Made by a program: the position numbers and the translations under genes
Notes under the pieces: generated by a model
Databases searched by the model: none
What the model saw: only the letters and a program-made list of their open reading frames with translations
What the model was told of the DNA's origin: nothing
Assembly (NCBI RefSeq): GCF_030272615.1
Contig: NC_081413.1
Coordinates: 605,616,709 to 605,680,708, forward strand
Length of the DNA: 64,000 nucleotides
Source: Cryptomeria japonica
Lineage: Eukaryota; Streptophyta; Pinopsida; Cupressales; Cupressaceae
Direction: 5' to 3'
Shown: positions 20,553-32,603 of the stretch, piece after piece
Numbering within the stretch: the stretch's first letter is position 1
How the letters are laid out: every line of letters begins with the position of its first letter

Positions 20553-23352
20553 AGGAAGGTCCGAACTAATTGCAACTGGGAAGCAAACTAAAGGTAACTT
20601 GTTTCATCTTAATCCTAAAGTCAACAACTGTTTAATTGAAAAGATAGATGATAGTTGGCTTTGGCATAGGAGATTTTCTCATATAAACTTTGATAACATT
20701 GTTAAAGTGAGTAAGTCCAAGATAGTGAGAGGTTTACCTTAGTTAGACAAATCGGTTAATGCTATGTGCAAAGAATGTCAGTTAGGAAAGATGACATCCT
20801 CAACTTTCAAGAGAAAATATTTTTCAGTGGAAGATTTGTTAGATTTGGTTCATACCTATCTTTGTGGACCAATAAGAACAAAAATTATTCAAGGTGACAG
20901 ATATTTCATGATCTTCATTGATGATTTCTCAAGGATGATGTGGGTCACATTCTTGAAGGACAAGACTGAAGCTTTTGGTAAGTTCAAGGCATTCAGGGCC
21001 TTAGCTAAGAAAGAGAGCGGTAAGAAAATAAAATATCCGAGGATAGATCAAGGTGGTGAATTTACTTCTAAGGAATTCACTAGGTATTGTGAATGAAATG
21101 GTATCAAGCAACAACTTTCTGCACCAAGGACACCATAGAAGAATGGTATCATAGAGAGAAACAACCGGTCAGTTGTTGAAGCTGCTAAGATGATGTTGAT
21201 ACAAGGAGGTGTAGTGAAACATTTTTGGAGAGAAGCTGTCAGCACAAATATCTACACTATGAACCGAATTATGGTGAAGAGAGGTAAGGACAAGACTCCT
21301 TATAAATATTGGTATGGTAGATTACCTGATGTTAGTTATTTCAGAATATTTGGAAGTAAATTTTTTATTAAGAGAGGTGATTATATTAGAAAATTTGAGG
21401 CTAAAAGTGATGAAGGTATATTTCTTAGCTATTCCACCAAGAGTAAGGCCTACAAGTGTTTTAACAACTGGACACAGAGAATTGTTGAGAGTGTTGATGT
21501 TCATGTGGATGAATTTCCTGGAGTCTCAAAGGAAACCAGTTTAGAGAAAAAGGAAGAAGATCCTTGCATTTTGATTTTGGAACCAGAAATTGTAAAATCT
21601 AAAACCAGCAAAGAAAATATTGATGTACCGGTCCAACCGGAACAGATAAATTCAGAAGAAGATGATGATAATGAAGAAGCTGAACCTAAAGATAATGATC
21701 ATGTTATTCCAAGATATGTGAGGCTAAATCACAATCTTGAACAATTTATTGGGGATAAGGATGCTGGAGTACTAACCAGGAGAAGAATCAGAGAAAATTC
21801 TTGCATGATATCCACTATTGAACCAAGAACTGATAAGGAAGCATTTGGTGATGATCATTGGGTTAAAGCTATGGAGGAAGAATTAGATCAAATTGAGAAG
21901 AACAACACATGGACCTTGGTACCCTAACTGGTAAATAAAAATTTGATAGGAACTAAGTGGGTTCTTATGAACAAATTGAATGAAGATGGTGTTGTGGTTT
22001 GCAATAAAGATAGGTTGGTTTGCAAAAGTTATGCACAAGAGGAAGGAGAAGACTATGGTGAGACTTTTGGACTAGTGGCAAGACTGGAAGTTGTCAGAAC
22101 TTTACTCACAGTTGTTGCACACAAGAAATTCAAGGTATACCAGATGGATGTTAAGTCAGCGTTTTTGAATGGGATAATTGAAGAAGAAGTATACATTGAG
22201 TAGCCAGATGGTTATGCTCTGACTAATAAGAAAGACATGGTATGCAAATTGCTTAAAGATTTATATGGATTAAAGTAGACACCTAGAGCATGGTATGAAA
22301 GGCTTCATACACATCTAATGAAGATAGGATTTCTAAGAACTGGTGATGATAGTAACCTATATCTCAAATCTGAAGGAGATAAAATACTAGTCATTGAAGT
22401 ATTTGTTAATATCATATTTGGAGGTAATGATGACATGAGCAACAATTTTGCAGATGAAATGAAAAATGAGTTTGAAATGTCTTTAGTGGGGGAAATAAAA
22501 AAATTCATAGGCTTGCAAATACAACAAATGAAGAATGGTATTTTCATCACACACTCTAAGTATGTGAACGAGGTCTTGAAGACATTTGGCATGAGTGATT
22601 GTAAACCAGTTGGTACACCTATGGTTATAGGTTGTAAGTTGTCTAAGGAAGATGAGTCAAAATCTGTTGATGAGAAGGAATACATGTCAATGATTAGAAA
22701 ATTGCACTATGTTGTTCACAGCAGATCAGACATAGCTCATGCAGTTTTCATAGTTGCTAGATTCAAGAAGAATCCTAAGGAAACACATGTGATAGCAACC
22801 AAAAGAATTTTTAGATACTTGAAAGGTACTGATGATTATGGGTTATGGTATCCATATGGAGGAAATTTTGACTTGAAGGTGTACACAGATGCAGATTGGG
22901 TGGGAAATGTTGATGACCGGAAAAGCACAACCAGTGGAGCATTTTTTCTTAGAGGAAGACTTGTTTCATGGAGTAGTAAGAAGCAGAGTTGTACTTCACA
23001 ATTTAGTGTTGAAGCTGAGTATGTTTCAACTTACATGAATTGCACACAGGCTATATGGATGAGGCACATTTTGGAAGGTTTTAAGATGAAGATTTCAGAA
23101 CCTCTAAAGATTTTATATGATAGCACAAGTGCCATAAATATTTCCAAGAACCCTATATTGCACACACGAACCAAGCATATTGAATTGAAGTATCATTTCT
23201 TGAAGGAAAAATTTCAGTGTAAAGATGTTATCTTAGAGCATATTTCTACCAAGGAGCAGCTTGCAGATATTTTTACTAAACCTCTGCCTAAGACTACTTT
23301 TGAATATCTTAGATGTCAATTAGGGGTTGTCCCTCTTTATGAATTTAGTTAA
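20553..23352 (+). pseudogene. Copia-2 pol: integrase, reverse transcriptase, RNase H
   Basis: One frame runs through pol with stops near 20740, 21094, 21136, 21925, 22201 and 22276. Gag-pre-integrase has TKGN, LWHRRFSH and KECQLGKM. In integrase the first catalytic Asp is Tyr (HTYLCGP, 20867-20869), the second is kept (IDQGGEFTS) and the Glu is kept (GIIERNN). RT has YQMDVKSAFLNG, but the catalytic FVDD is FVN: one codon is lost and the other Asp is Asn (22408-22410). RNase H is the best part: YTDADWVG, EAEYVS, and TRTKHIELKYHF, then ADIFTKPLP, ending at 23352. Loss of both integrase and RT activity means this copy could not move by itself. It is a typical plant copia pol, possibly Tork- or SIRE-related; I cannot decide the lineage. 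Confidence 0.9.
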
Positions 23353-23429
23353 GTATGATGTAGGTTACATCATTCCTGGAGCTACTTGCAGAATTTTTCA
23401 GGAGGATTGGTGTAGAAGTGAATGTATTC

Positions 23430-23684
23430 CACAGGGGGAGCATTCTGTTGCAGATTGTTGATGATACACAGTGAAATTTGGCATTACATGTTTTACTTTC
23501 AATTTGGCATTGTTGTCAAAGGGGGAGAAGAATTATGTGATTATGGAAAGCAGAACCAACGACAAGCTGAAGACATAGTGAGCATGGTGAATACTTGGTA
23601 ATGTAAACCAGGATTCCTATTCACAATCACGCAACAATCAATAGTGTTGATATTTGTATTGCCATCAATGCCAAAGGGAGAGAT
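23430..23684 (+). other. Three polypurine tracts before the Copia-2 3' LTR
   Basis: CACAGGGGGAGCA (about 23437), TCAAAGGGGGAGAAGAA (about 23516) and CCAAAGGGAGAGAT (23671-23684). Only the last abuts the LTR and is the likely priming tract. Extra upstream copies are reported for some plant copia lineages (Sirevirus), from memory. Confidence 0.65.
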
Positions 23685-25051
23685 TGTTGGCATTTCTATG
23701 AAGATTGCATTAATGATATGTTTTGTTGTCATTGATGTCAATTGAACCGGTAATGCTATTGTTGTAATATTGTTACTGTAACTGGTAGGAAGAATTTGTG
23801 AGGAGAACTGGTAACTAGTGTAAAGGTGTAAACCTTATCTATTGTTGTAACCAGCAAACCCTACCAGTTGTTTTTGATAAACCCTAATCGATTAAGTTTG
23901 GTGAATTGGCTATATTGGTTTATGATCTGATGATGAGTGGTAATGATGATGACATGCATGATTATTGTATGAAGACAATTCCAAGAGATTTTGGTGAGTT
24001 GTTTTAATAGTTTTTGTCTAGGGAATGAGAAAATGTATTGCATCTAATGCAAAGTATGTGATGAGTTACTAAGTTCAATGAAGTGGTGATCACAGAGTGA
24101 TCAAGGTTATCATGATTGATGTGCAGAGATTGCCATGTAATCCAACTATCATACTTGAACTGAGTTTGTTTGTAATCTCGATGAGAGTTAGATTTTTGTT
24201 GTGTTATCGACCTAATTGATTTGTTTTTAAGGTTGATGAAGTTGTTTAGTTTTAAAAGGGAGTTGGCAAAAAGATAGACATAGTACAGTTGAGTGTGTGG
24301 TTGCCTAATCAGATGATGTATCTACAGTTTGAGTAAAGGCAGATAGGAGCATGAAATGGATCTGATCAAGCAAGTGTAGTGCTATTCAGACAGATCAACA
24401 AACTCCTATTGTTTTCTAACAATTACAGCAGAATTGAAATCCCCTAACCGGGTTAGCTCTAACAAGCTTGGGGCTATTCAAATCCTGTAACAAGGTAGTC
24501 CATTAGATTGGATTTTCAAATCCTCTACCGAGGTTACTCCGCATAGGGTATTGCTTCTAACAAGGTATTTGTAGCCAATCCCTTAACCGGGTGATTCCTA
24601 ACAGGATCAGTTCTTAACAAGACTTTTTATAAAGCTTTAATAGGCTAGGCTCCTAATAGGGTGAACTTCAGAAGAGTTCAGATATTATATTTTGAATCTC
24701 ATCTCACCGTGGTTTTTACCTATATGGGTTTCCACATCAAAAATATTTGTGTCAGGTGGTGAATTTTTATGTGGTTATGTTTTCATGATTGATTTACTTA
24801 GCTACTTAACTAATTCTAATAAGTCATGATAACCGATAGTATTGAAGATATGAAGAAGTTGTTTACTGTTAATTTGTTGTAACAGACAACCAGTTTTATC
24901 TTATGAGTTTTTATCTTGATAGAGTTATTCTAAGTTTACTTTGAGAGATTGATTGGTGAAGTTTATTATCATTTTTTCTATCTACCGATTCACCCCCCCC
25001 CCCCCCCCCCACTTAGTATTTGACCAAATACTAATTCTTTCCATACCATCA
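23685..25051 (+). repeat. Copia-2 3' LTR (complete)
   Basis: It starts TGTTGGCATT and ends CATACCATCA. It holds the ladder at 24427-24679, the hairpin GTGGTTTTTACC...GGGTTTCCAC near 24709-24740 and an 18-base C-run at 24993-25010. In the 5' LTR that run is only 7 C, so its length is unstable or hard to sequence. Confidence 0.9.
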
Positions 25052-26540
25052 GATTCACTACATGCACTTTCAAGAATACCAACAAAAAAAAACTTACAAA
25101 AATATATATTTTCATCTAAACTCTTGTCATTCGGAGAAAGAACTTGGATCGAGGTGTCAATAGATGACAATATAGACTCCAACAAAGTACGGGCACAAAA
25201 TACAACATGGTAGTATGTCTAATGGATTTCTCACCTCCCAACCATGGGGCCTTACCAAAATCCCACCCCTGAGATAGCGAGTCCTCTTAAAAATTGACTT
25301 CACGTACAAACAAGAACAACACAACCATTTTCAAACTAATAATTTACACATAAACTAGTATCCTTAGGTTCATATACATCTTGAATCTCACATGAGATTC
25401 CATAATAGGTAAATAAGGTAATAATAACTCTAAGAAAAAGATAGGCATATTCTATGTAAGTATGAAATGCATTCCTCTTCCAAGGAGTTAAATCCCCACT
25501 CTCAAATACTCCCTCCTCGTAAATTTTTTCCATAACCACCATATCTTTCTTTAACTCAATAAGAATAACATCACATCCAAATAAAATTAAATGTCACATA
25601 AATAAAAAATTCCATACATTTAATGAGGCAATATCCTACCTCCTCAATCTTTTTATGGAAGGGATTAGCCTGATGAAGCTTCTCCAAGCTCTCAAAATCT
25701 TGTCGCAAGACCTTTCCCCAAGCTTCCAAAATAAAAATTGGCACACCTCCAAAAACCCAAGAAAACCAATCCTTAAATAACTACTCCCCTACTAGAGGAT
25801 ACTTGTACACTCCTCCCGACAAGCTTCCAAGGGAAGCTCACACATTTGAGCCCATTTTTATATTTTTTATTTCATTAATGAACTTGGGAAAGTGGGGTTG
25901 GAAAGTTATAAGTCACTCTCTCAAGACCCCAAAATAATGATTTTATTCACTTCCTAAAATAGTTAATTTTGATGGGTCATATCTTAATCAAAATAAAAAA
26001 TATATCCTTAAAATGACTTCAACCTCTAGGTATACATCCTAGGGTTCCTAAAGCTAAGAAAATACATAAAATAAATCTTTTCTAACCCCTTAAAGTCCCC
26101 TTAAGATCTCCCTAAAAGAGTTAATCTGGAAATTTCCAAGTAAAATGATACCTACCAATATTTATAAAAATATATTCAAGTATTGACAATCAAAAAATAC
26201 TTTTACACATGAAGAATTCACATCTACAATAATTAAACATGTAGAGACCTCAGACCCCATCTTGGACTAAGGTCAAAGCTTTACTAGGAATCACATGATA
26301 GGCTTTCATAAAGAACCTTTGATTTCCATGGGCTATTAAATTATACATGCACACTCGATTCACCTATTAATATATTTGATGAAATAGCCAAATCAACATA
26401 GACTAAACATGTATTATGATCATATCTATATGATTATTATAATATTAAAATTATCTTTACTTCATGTAGTGTAAATTGCACTCAGTGCATTTATGACACT
26501 TTTGTATTGAGCCCAATTGGTGCATTTACAACGAAGATTT
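25052..26540. other. Unassigned sequence between Copia-2 and Copia-3
   Basis: No long frame, LTR end, known domain or tandem array is seen. The sequence is AT-rich and without the copia LTR motifs. Short frames such as 24953-25213 start inside the Copia-2 LTR and are not genes. It may be an old decayed repeat. Confidence 0.5.
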
Positions 26541-27561
26541 TGTTGGTATCATGGATGACTTTGTCATGTGTTGCATTGGTTTTGTCATTGACGTCAACGC
26601 TTATCTTCATGAAGGTTTACATTATGTTCACTGATATATGGTTAGTGACTTATGCATAGTCACTGGTATGTGTTCACCGGCAGGTTATATTATTCACCGA
26701 CAGTGATGATGACTTGTTATCATCTAGAGATCATATGGTTATGTCGAAGACATGGATTGGAAGTTTGGTTTTGGTGTTTTTCTTATTGGTCTAATCAGGT
26801 TGACAGATTTGCTTCTACTGGTAGATAGGTCTAGGTTATGGACCGGTACATGTTATCTATTCTAGATCAGCACGACACATTATGGAGATTGTTTATTGAT
26901 TGAATAACTTGGTAAATGTATTGAGCTGACATGTTGTATCACATCAAGACTTGTTTGTAATTGATTTAATTGTAATATCTTTAGTGAGCTGACCTATTTA
27001 TTTGATCTTAGGTTTTGTATAAATGATTGTAAGATCTTATTGAAGATCGAGGATATGGTTATGGTATGAGTGTGTTCGAATATTGAAGAGCAAAAATAAG
27101 CAGATCCTTGTGCGAATCACACAGACATTATTTGAAGGTTGAAGGAAGGTTATGAAGGTGTTTTGACACTCATGTTCAGAGCTTAACTGGTACTGAATCC
27201 AGCATTGGAGATGCTATTTTGAGTACTACATTATCATTGGATTTAACCATCCAATTGTGTAGTCAGTGTGACTCCTATTTTGTGATTGAGCAATGAGCTC
27301 TAGGCAGTTGGCCTTTCTGCATGTGCAGACCCATTTTGTATACACATACTATCTGTAGTAGTATCATCTGATTGTGGGTAAGGTTTCCCACCCTAGTTTT
27401 TCCCTTACCAGGTTTCCACGTCAAAATCTTTGTGTTATGTGTTGTGGATGTTATTTCTCTTTATGATTTATGCATTAATTTATAACGGTACTACTATATC
27501 TGTTAATCTATTTTACTAACATTAAGGTTAAATTGGAGTAACTTGCATTTGGATTAGAATT
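26541..27561 (+). repeat. Copia-3 5' LTR (3'-truncated)
   Basis: It matches 30890-31918 with many transitions (for example CACTGATATATGG against CACCGGTATATGG). It lacks the last 80 or so bases, including the ACTAGTTCAC...CTCTTAGTTG end. The hairpin motif is at about 27390-27420. Confidence 0.85.
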
Positions 27562-27574
27562 GGAATAAATTTAT

Positions 27575-30530
27575 GGAGGTCTAGTAAGGTTTGGAGATGA
27601 TAAAGCTTGTTTAATCAAAGGAAAAGGAACTATATCTTTGGATGGTAAGCATAATAATAACAATGTTTATTATGTAGAAGGTTTAAAGCATAATATTTTG
27701 ATTGTTGGTTAGTTAGTTGAGAAAGGATTTCAGTTATAGTTCAAGATTGGTAAATGTAAAATCATAAACAGAAATGGATTGGATATTGCAACCAGTAATC
27801 AGACTAAAGGTAATATCTTTCACTTGAATACCAGTGATAAGACATGTTTGATTACACACATTGATGAAAGTTGGTTATGGCATAAAAGACATTGTCATGT
27901 GAATTTTGATAGTATCGTAAAGATCAGTTCAACTAAGGCAGTAAGGGATTTACCTAAGATTGTGAAACCTCATAATCCGGTATGTAAGGAATGTCAAATG
28001 GGAAAGAAAGCTAGAACAAAATTTAAGAGCATTACTAAGAAATCCAATAATACTCTTGATTTAATTCGTACTGATTTATGTGGTCCAGTAAGAACAAGAA
28101 GTCTACAAGGTGATAGATACTTTATGCTAATAATTGATGATTATGCTAGAATGTGTTGGGTTACTTTTCTCAAGGAGAAATCAGAAGCTTTTGGAAGATT
28201 CAAGATATTCAAGGCAATGGTAGAGAATGAAATTGGCAAGAAAATCAAATATTTAAGATCAGATCAAGGAGGAGAATTTACATCTAGGGAATTTAATGCA
28301 TTATGTGAAGTGAATGGAATCAAAAGACAACTATTAGCACACCGGACACCCCAGTAGAATGGAGTTGTAGAAAGGAAGAACAAAACTATTCTAGATGTAG
28401 CAAGAACTATGTTAATAGAAGATAATCTACCTCATGTGTACTGGAGAAGTAGTGAATATAATGGTTTATACTTTCAACAAATTTCACATCAAAAGTGAAA
28501 CCGGTAAGACCCCTTATGAACTATGGTTTGGTCATACTCCTACTCTTAAGTATTTTAGAACATTTGGAAGCAAATGTTATATTAGAAGAGATGCGTATAT
28601 TGGAAAATTTGATCCTAGAAGTGATGAAGGAATATTTCTTGGTTATTCATCTAAAAGCAAGGCATATAGATATTATTATAAAAGGGTGCATAAAATCATT
28701 AAGAGTACTAATGTGAAGATAGATGAACACTTTAGAGGAGATTCGAGATCTGTTGAACCGGTAGTTGAAATGATCATAGATCAGCTAACACAGATTGCAC
28801 CAGTATAGAATGAAGACCCAGTCACACCGGCATCATCAGAAAAATCAACAATGACTAAAGAATAATAGCCTGTGAATGTTAATTAGAATAAACCCAGGTA
28901 TGTAAGATTGAATCATTCAGAGAATCAGATAATTGGAAACAATAATCAAGGTGTTATGACTAGAGGAAGACTGGTAAATGAAGAGGTATGTTTAATTTAT
29001 CAAATCTATTATTGAAGCATGTAAGGATGAACATTGGATAAAAGCAATGGAAGATGAATTAGAACAAATTGAAAAGAACAATACTTGGACATTGGTTCCT
29101 CGGCCTAAAGGCAAAAATGTAATTGGAACTAAATGGCTATATAGGAATCAACTTAATGAAGATGGAGAAGTAATCAGAAATAAAGAAAGATTAGTTTGTA
29201 AAGGTTATTCATAGAAAGAAGGAACTGATTATAATGAAACCTTTGCACCGGTAGCCAAAATTGAGGCAGTTAGACTATTTCTTGCATTTACAGCTCATAA
29301 GAACTATAAAGTTTATCAAATAGATGTAAAATGTGTTTTTTTTAATGGAGATCTTGAGGAGGATGTTTACATTGAATATCCTGATAGATTTTCTTTAACA
29401 AATAATAAGGATATGGTTTGCAGGTTAAGGAAAGCTTTATATGGATTAAAGAAAGCTCCCAGAGCTTGGTATGCTAGATTGGATAAATATCTTTTGAAGC
29501 TTGGTTACACAAAAGGTAATGCTAACAACAATTTTTATTACAAAGTTACCAATGATGATATTTTGGATATTGAAATATTTGTAGATGATATCATTTTTGG
29601 AGGTGAAGATGGATTGTCTAAGGACTTTGCTAACCAGATGCAAAAAGAATTTGAAATGTCTATGATTGGAGAGATAAAATTATTTTTAGGTCTGCAGATT
29701 TCACAAACAGATAAAGGTATATTCATATGTCAAACAAAGTACTTGAAGGAACTTTTGAAGAAATTTGGTATGGAGAATTCCAAACTGATAAGCACTCTTA
29801 TGACTACAACTGAAAAATTGACATTGAAGGATGATTCAGCTCCTATTAATCCAACAAGGTACAAATCTATGATTGGAGGTTTACTGTATTTGACATAAAC
29901 AAGACTTGATATATGAATGTAGTATGTATTGTTTCAAGATTTCAAAGCAATCCTAAAGAAAATCATAAATCAACAGCTAAAAGGATTTTCCGATGCCTAC
30001 AAGGAACAACAAATCTTGGTTTATGGTATCCTAAAGATAAAAATTTTGATTTATGTGCATACACCAATGCAAATTAGGCAGGTGATGTAGATGAAATAAA
30101 AAGTACCACTGGTGGTGCATTCTTTCTTGGTAGCAGATTGATTTTATGGATAAGTAAGAAGAAGACTTGTACATCATTATCAATAGTAGAATGAGAATAT
30201 GTTGCAGTACCAACTAATTGTACTCAGGTATTATGGATCAAGCAAATGTTGAAGGATATAAAGGTAAAATGCAAAGAACCAATAATCATTTATTGTGATA
30301 ATTTAGCAGCAATTGACATATCAAAGAATTCGGTATTTCCCTCTAAGACAAAGCATGTTTCTATTAAGTATAATTTTTTGAAAGAGAATGTTGAAGCAAA
30401 TGAAGTGAAACTAATTTATGTGAATATTAAAGAGAAAATTGCAGATATCTTTACAAAGCCTTTGCCTAAGGAAACATTTGAATATCTCAGAGATCAGCTT
30501 GGGGTAATTTCCCCACCGACAGAGACTTAG
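27575..30530 (+). pseudogene. Copia-3 pol: integrase, reverse transcriptase, RNase H
   Basis: The frame opens with RFGDDKAC and KGTISLDG, then LWHKRHCH and KECQMGKK. All integrase acids are kept: IRTDLCGP, RSDQGGEFTS and NGVVERKNK (a stop just before the last at about 28354). A frameshift near 28443 breaks YWREVVN. RT has YQIDVKCVFFNG and an intact FVDDIIFGG near 29580. RNase H is dead: the YTDADWAG motif reads YTNAN-stop-AG at 30060-30080, through three G-to-A-type changes. Further stops lie near 29213, 29896 and 30192. The end, ADIFTKPLPKETFEYLRDQLG, written here in parts as ADIFTKPLP and FEYLRDQLG, closes at 30530. Confidence 0.88.
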
Positions 30531-30589
30531 ATGTTGAAGATTCGCATCAAACCGACAGGAACTAAACTAAAAAATCTTTTTCGGGCTTT

Positions 30590-30889
30590 GATGGAGGAGA
30601 GCTACTTCTCAAGGGGAGTAGTTGGCTGAATGTTCAGTTTGAATTCTTAACTGCTTTGACATTTGATGTCAAAGGGGGAGAGATATCTATGAAAAAACAT
30701 TATTTCTTGAGGGAGAGATTATTCATTGGGGGAGAGATATACTCTTTGGATATATGTATTTTGGTTTTGTAATAAACTTTGTATTGATCTATCTTTGGGA
30801 GATTGATTGGCTTACTGTTTTTGGCATTTTGTTTTTGGCACTTAGATGTTTTTCCATCTAGTGTTGCCATTAATGCCAAAGGGGCAGAT
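30590..30889 (+). other. Several polypurine tracts before the Copia-3 3' LTR
   Basis: TCAAAGGGGGAGAGATATC (about 30669), TTGAGGGAGAGATT (about 30707), TTGGGGGAGAGATAT (about 30727) and CCAAAGGGGCAGAT (30876-30889). Only the last touches the LTR. The region is otherwise non-coding. Confidence 0.65.
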
Positions 30890-31998
30890 TGTTGGTATCA
30901 TGGATGACTTTGTCATGTGTTGTATTGGTTTTGTCATTGATGTCAATGCTTGTCTTCATGAAGATTTACATTATGTTCACCGGTATATGGTTAGTGACTT
31001 ATGCACAGTCACCGACATGTGTTCACCAGTAGGTTATATTGCTCACCGGAAATGATGATGACTTGTTATCATCTAGAGATCATATGGTTATGTCAAAGAC
31101 ATGGATTGGAAGTTTGGTTTTGGTGTTTTTCTTATTGGTCTAATCAAGTTGATAGATTTTCTTTTACCGGCAGATGGCTCTAGGATATGGACCAGTACAT
31201 GCTATCTATTCCAGATCAGCATGACACATTATGGAGATTGTTTATTGATTGAATAACTTGGTAAATATATTGAGCCAACATATTGTATCGCATCAAGACT
31301 TATTTGTAATTGATTTAATTATAATATCTTTAGTGATCCAACCTATTCATTTGGTCTTAGGTTTTGTATAAATGATTGTAAGATCTTATTGAAGATCAGG
31401 GATATGGCTATGGTATGAGTGTGTTTGAATATTGAAGAGTGAAAATAAGAAGATCCTTGTGTGAATCATGTAGACATTATTTGAAGGTTGAAGGAATGTT
31501 ATGAAGGTGTCTTGAAACTCAAGTTCAAAGCTTAACTGGTACTAAATCCAGTATTGGAGATGTTATTTTGAGCAATACATTATCATTGGATTTAACCATC
31601 CAATTGTGTAGTTAGTGTGACTCCTATTTAATGATTGAGCAGTGAGCTCTAGGCAATTGTCTTTTCTGCATGTGCAGACCCCATTTTGTATACACATACT
31701 ATCTATAGTAGTATCATTTGATTGTGGGTAAGGTTTCCCAGCGTGGTTTTTCCCTTACTCGGTTTCCACATCGAAATCTCTGTGTTATGTGTTGTGGATG
31801 TTGTTTCTCTTTATGTTTCATGCATTAAGTTACACTAGTACTGCTATATCTGTTAATCTATTTTACCGACACTTAAGTTTGGTTTACGAGCATTAAGGTT
31901 AAAATGGAATAACTTGCATTTGGATTAGAATTTATATATAACTAGTTCACAACTGATTCACCCCTACCCCTCTTAGTTGTCCTTCCCAAGACCAAACA
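30890..31998 (+). repeat. Copia-3 3' LTR (complete)
   Basis: 1109 bases, TGTTGG to CCAAACA. It has the hairpin GTGGTTTTTCCC...GGTTTCCAC at 31743-31771, then ACTAGTTCAC, CACCCCTACCCC and CTCTTAGTTGTCC near its end. The solo LTR at 56310-57373 is a diverged member of the same family. Confidence 0.88.
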
Positions 31999-32603
31999 GA
32001 TTCATGATCAATATTTTATCATTTTAACATCATGAATCCTAAAGATGAATTAGCGTTAGCCACCCTTGTTCTAAAATTGGGATAAATTTGGTTAGACGGG
32101 AGCATGATGTCCAACTATCCTAAGAATATTCAAGATTCAAATGAGCATATTTTGCATCAGATTTCTATCAACGTGTATCCCTTTGCTTGGATGTGTCTGA
32201 AACAGTCAATCCCACCCATTTTGAGCAACAAAACTCTGTTTTCTCTCACATTTTCAGACTCTTGGATCTCTTGCTCTCACACTCTTGGATGTCTTGCTCT
32301 CAGACTTATAGAAAAAACTTTGTTGAAATACACACATGATCTTGCAGCAATTTAGTCTTCTCTCAATGCACAATCACATTGTTATCTCAAGAGAAAGGTG
32401 TTGGCTATGTAATTCTCTTCTTCTTTCTTATCTCTCATATCTATTGCATTGCAATATTATCTAATTTATCAAAATCTCTTAGTGCATCTATCATCTAGTT
32501 ACATTTAATCTATTTATCATTTTCTTTTGTAATTGGGGTCTTTCTACATTAAGTGAGGTTTATTTCTTTTATGCAATCTATCTTATATATTTTTATCCAA
32601 TAT
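31999..32603. other. Unassigned sequence between Copia-3 and element E
   Basis: It begins with the GATTC flank of Copia-3 and ends with AATAT, the left flank of element E. The only pattern is CTCTTGGATCTCTTGCTCTC, repeated with changes near 32260-32310. The last 100 bases could be the left part of the Tat 5' LTR that continues at 53106, because element E lies between them. That is inference. Confidence 0.4.

Larger units (their letters stand above)
19187..25051 (+). mobile_element. Copia-2, Ty1/copia element with gag deleted
   Basis: It has a 5' LTR (first 72 bases missing), an initiator-Met-type primer site, pol from gag-pre-integrase to RNase H, several polypurine tracts and a complete 3' LTR of 1367 bases. 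Only about 70 bases separate the primer site from pol homology, so the leader, gag and protease are deleted. No target duplication can be tested because the left end is truncated. Many LTR differences are CCGG-to-CTGG or CCGG-to-CCAG changes. Confidence 0.9.
26541..31998 (+). mobile_element. Copia-3, Ty1/copia element
   Basis: LTRs start TGTTGGTATC at 26541 and 30890; the right one ends ACCAAACA at 31998. Flanks GATTT (26536-26540) and GATTC (31999-32003) look like a target duplication with one change. The last part of the 5' LTR, the primer site, gag and protease are deleted: LTR homology at 27561 joins gag-pre-integrase at about 27575. Pol then runs to 30530. Confidence 0.88.

Noticed and set aside
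25052-26540. Possible host gene between Copia-2 and Copia-3
   Set aside because: No frame above about 86 codons, no splice-consistent series of exons and no familiar domain.
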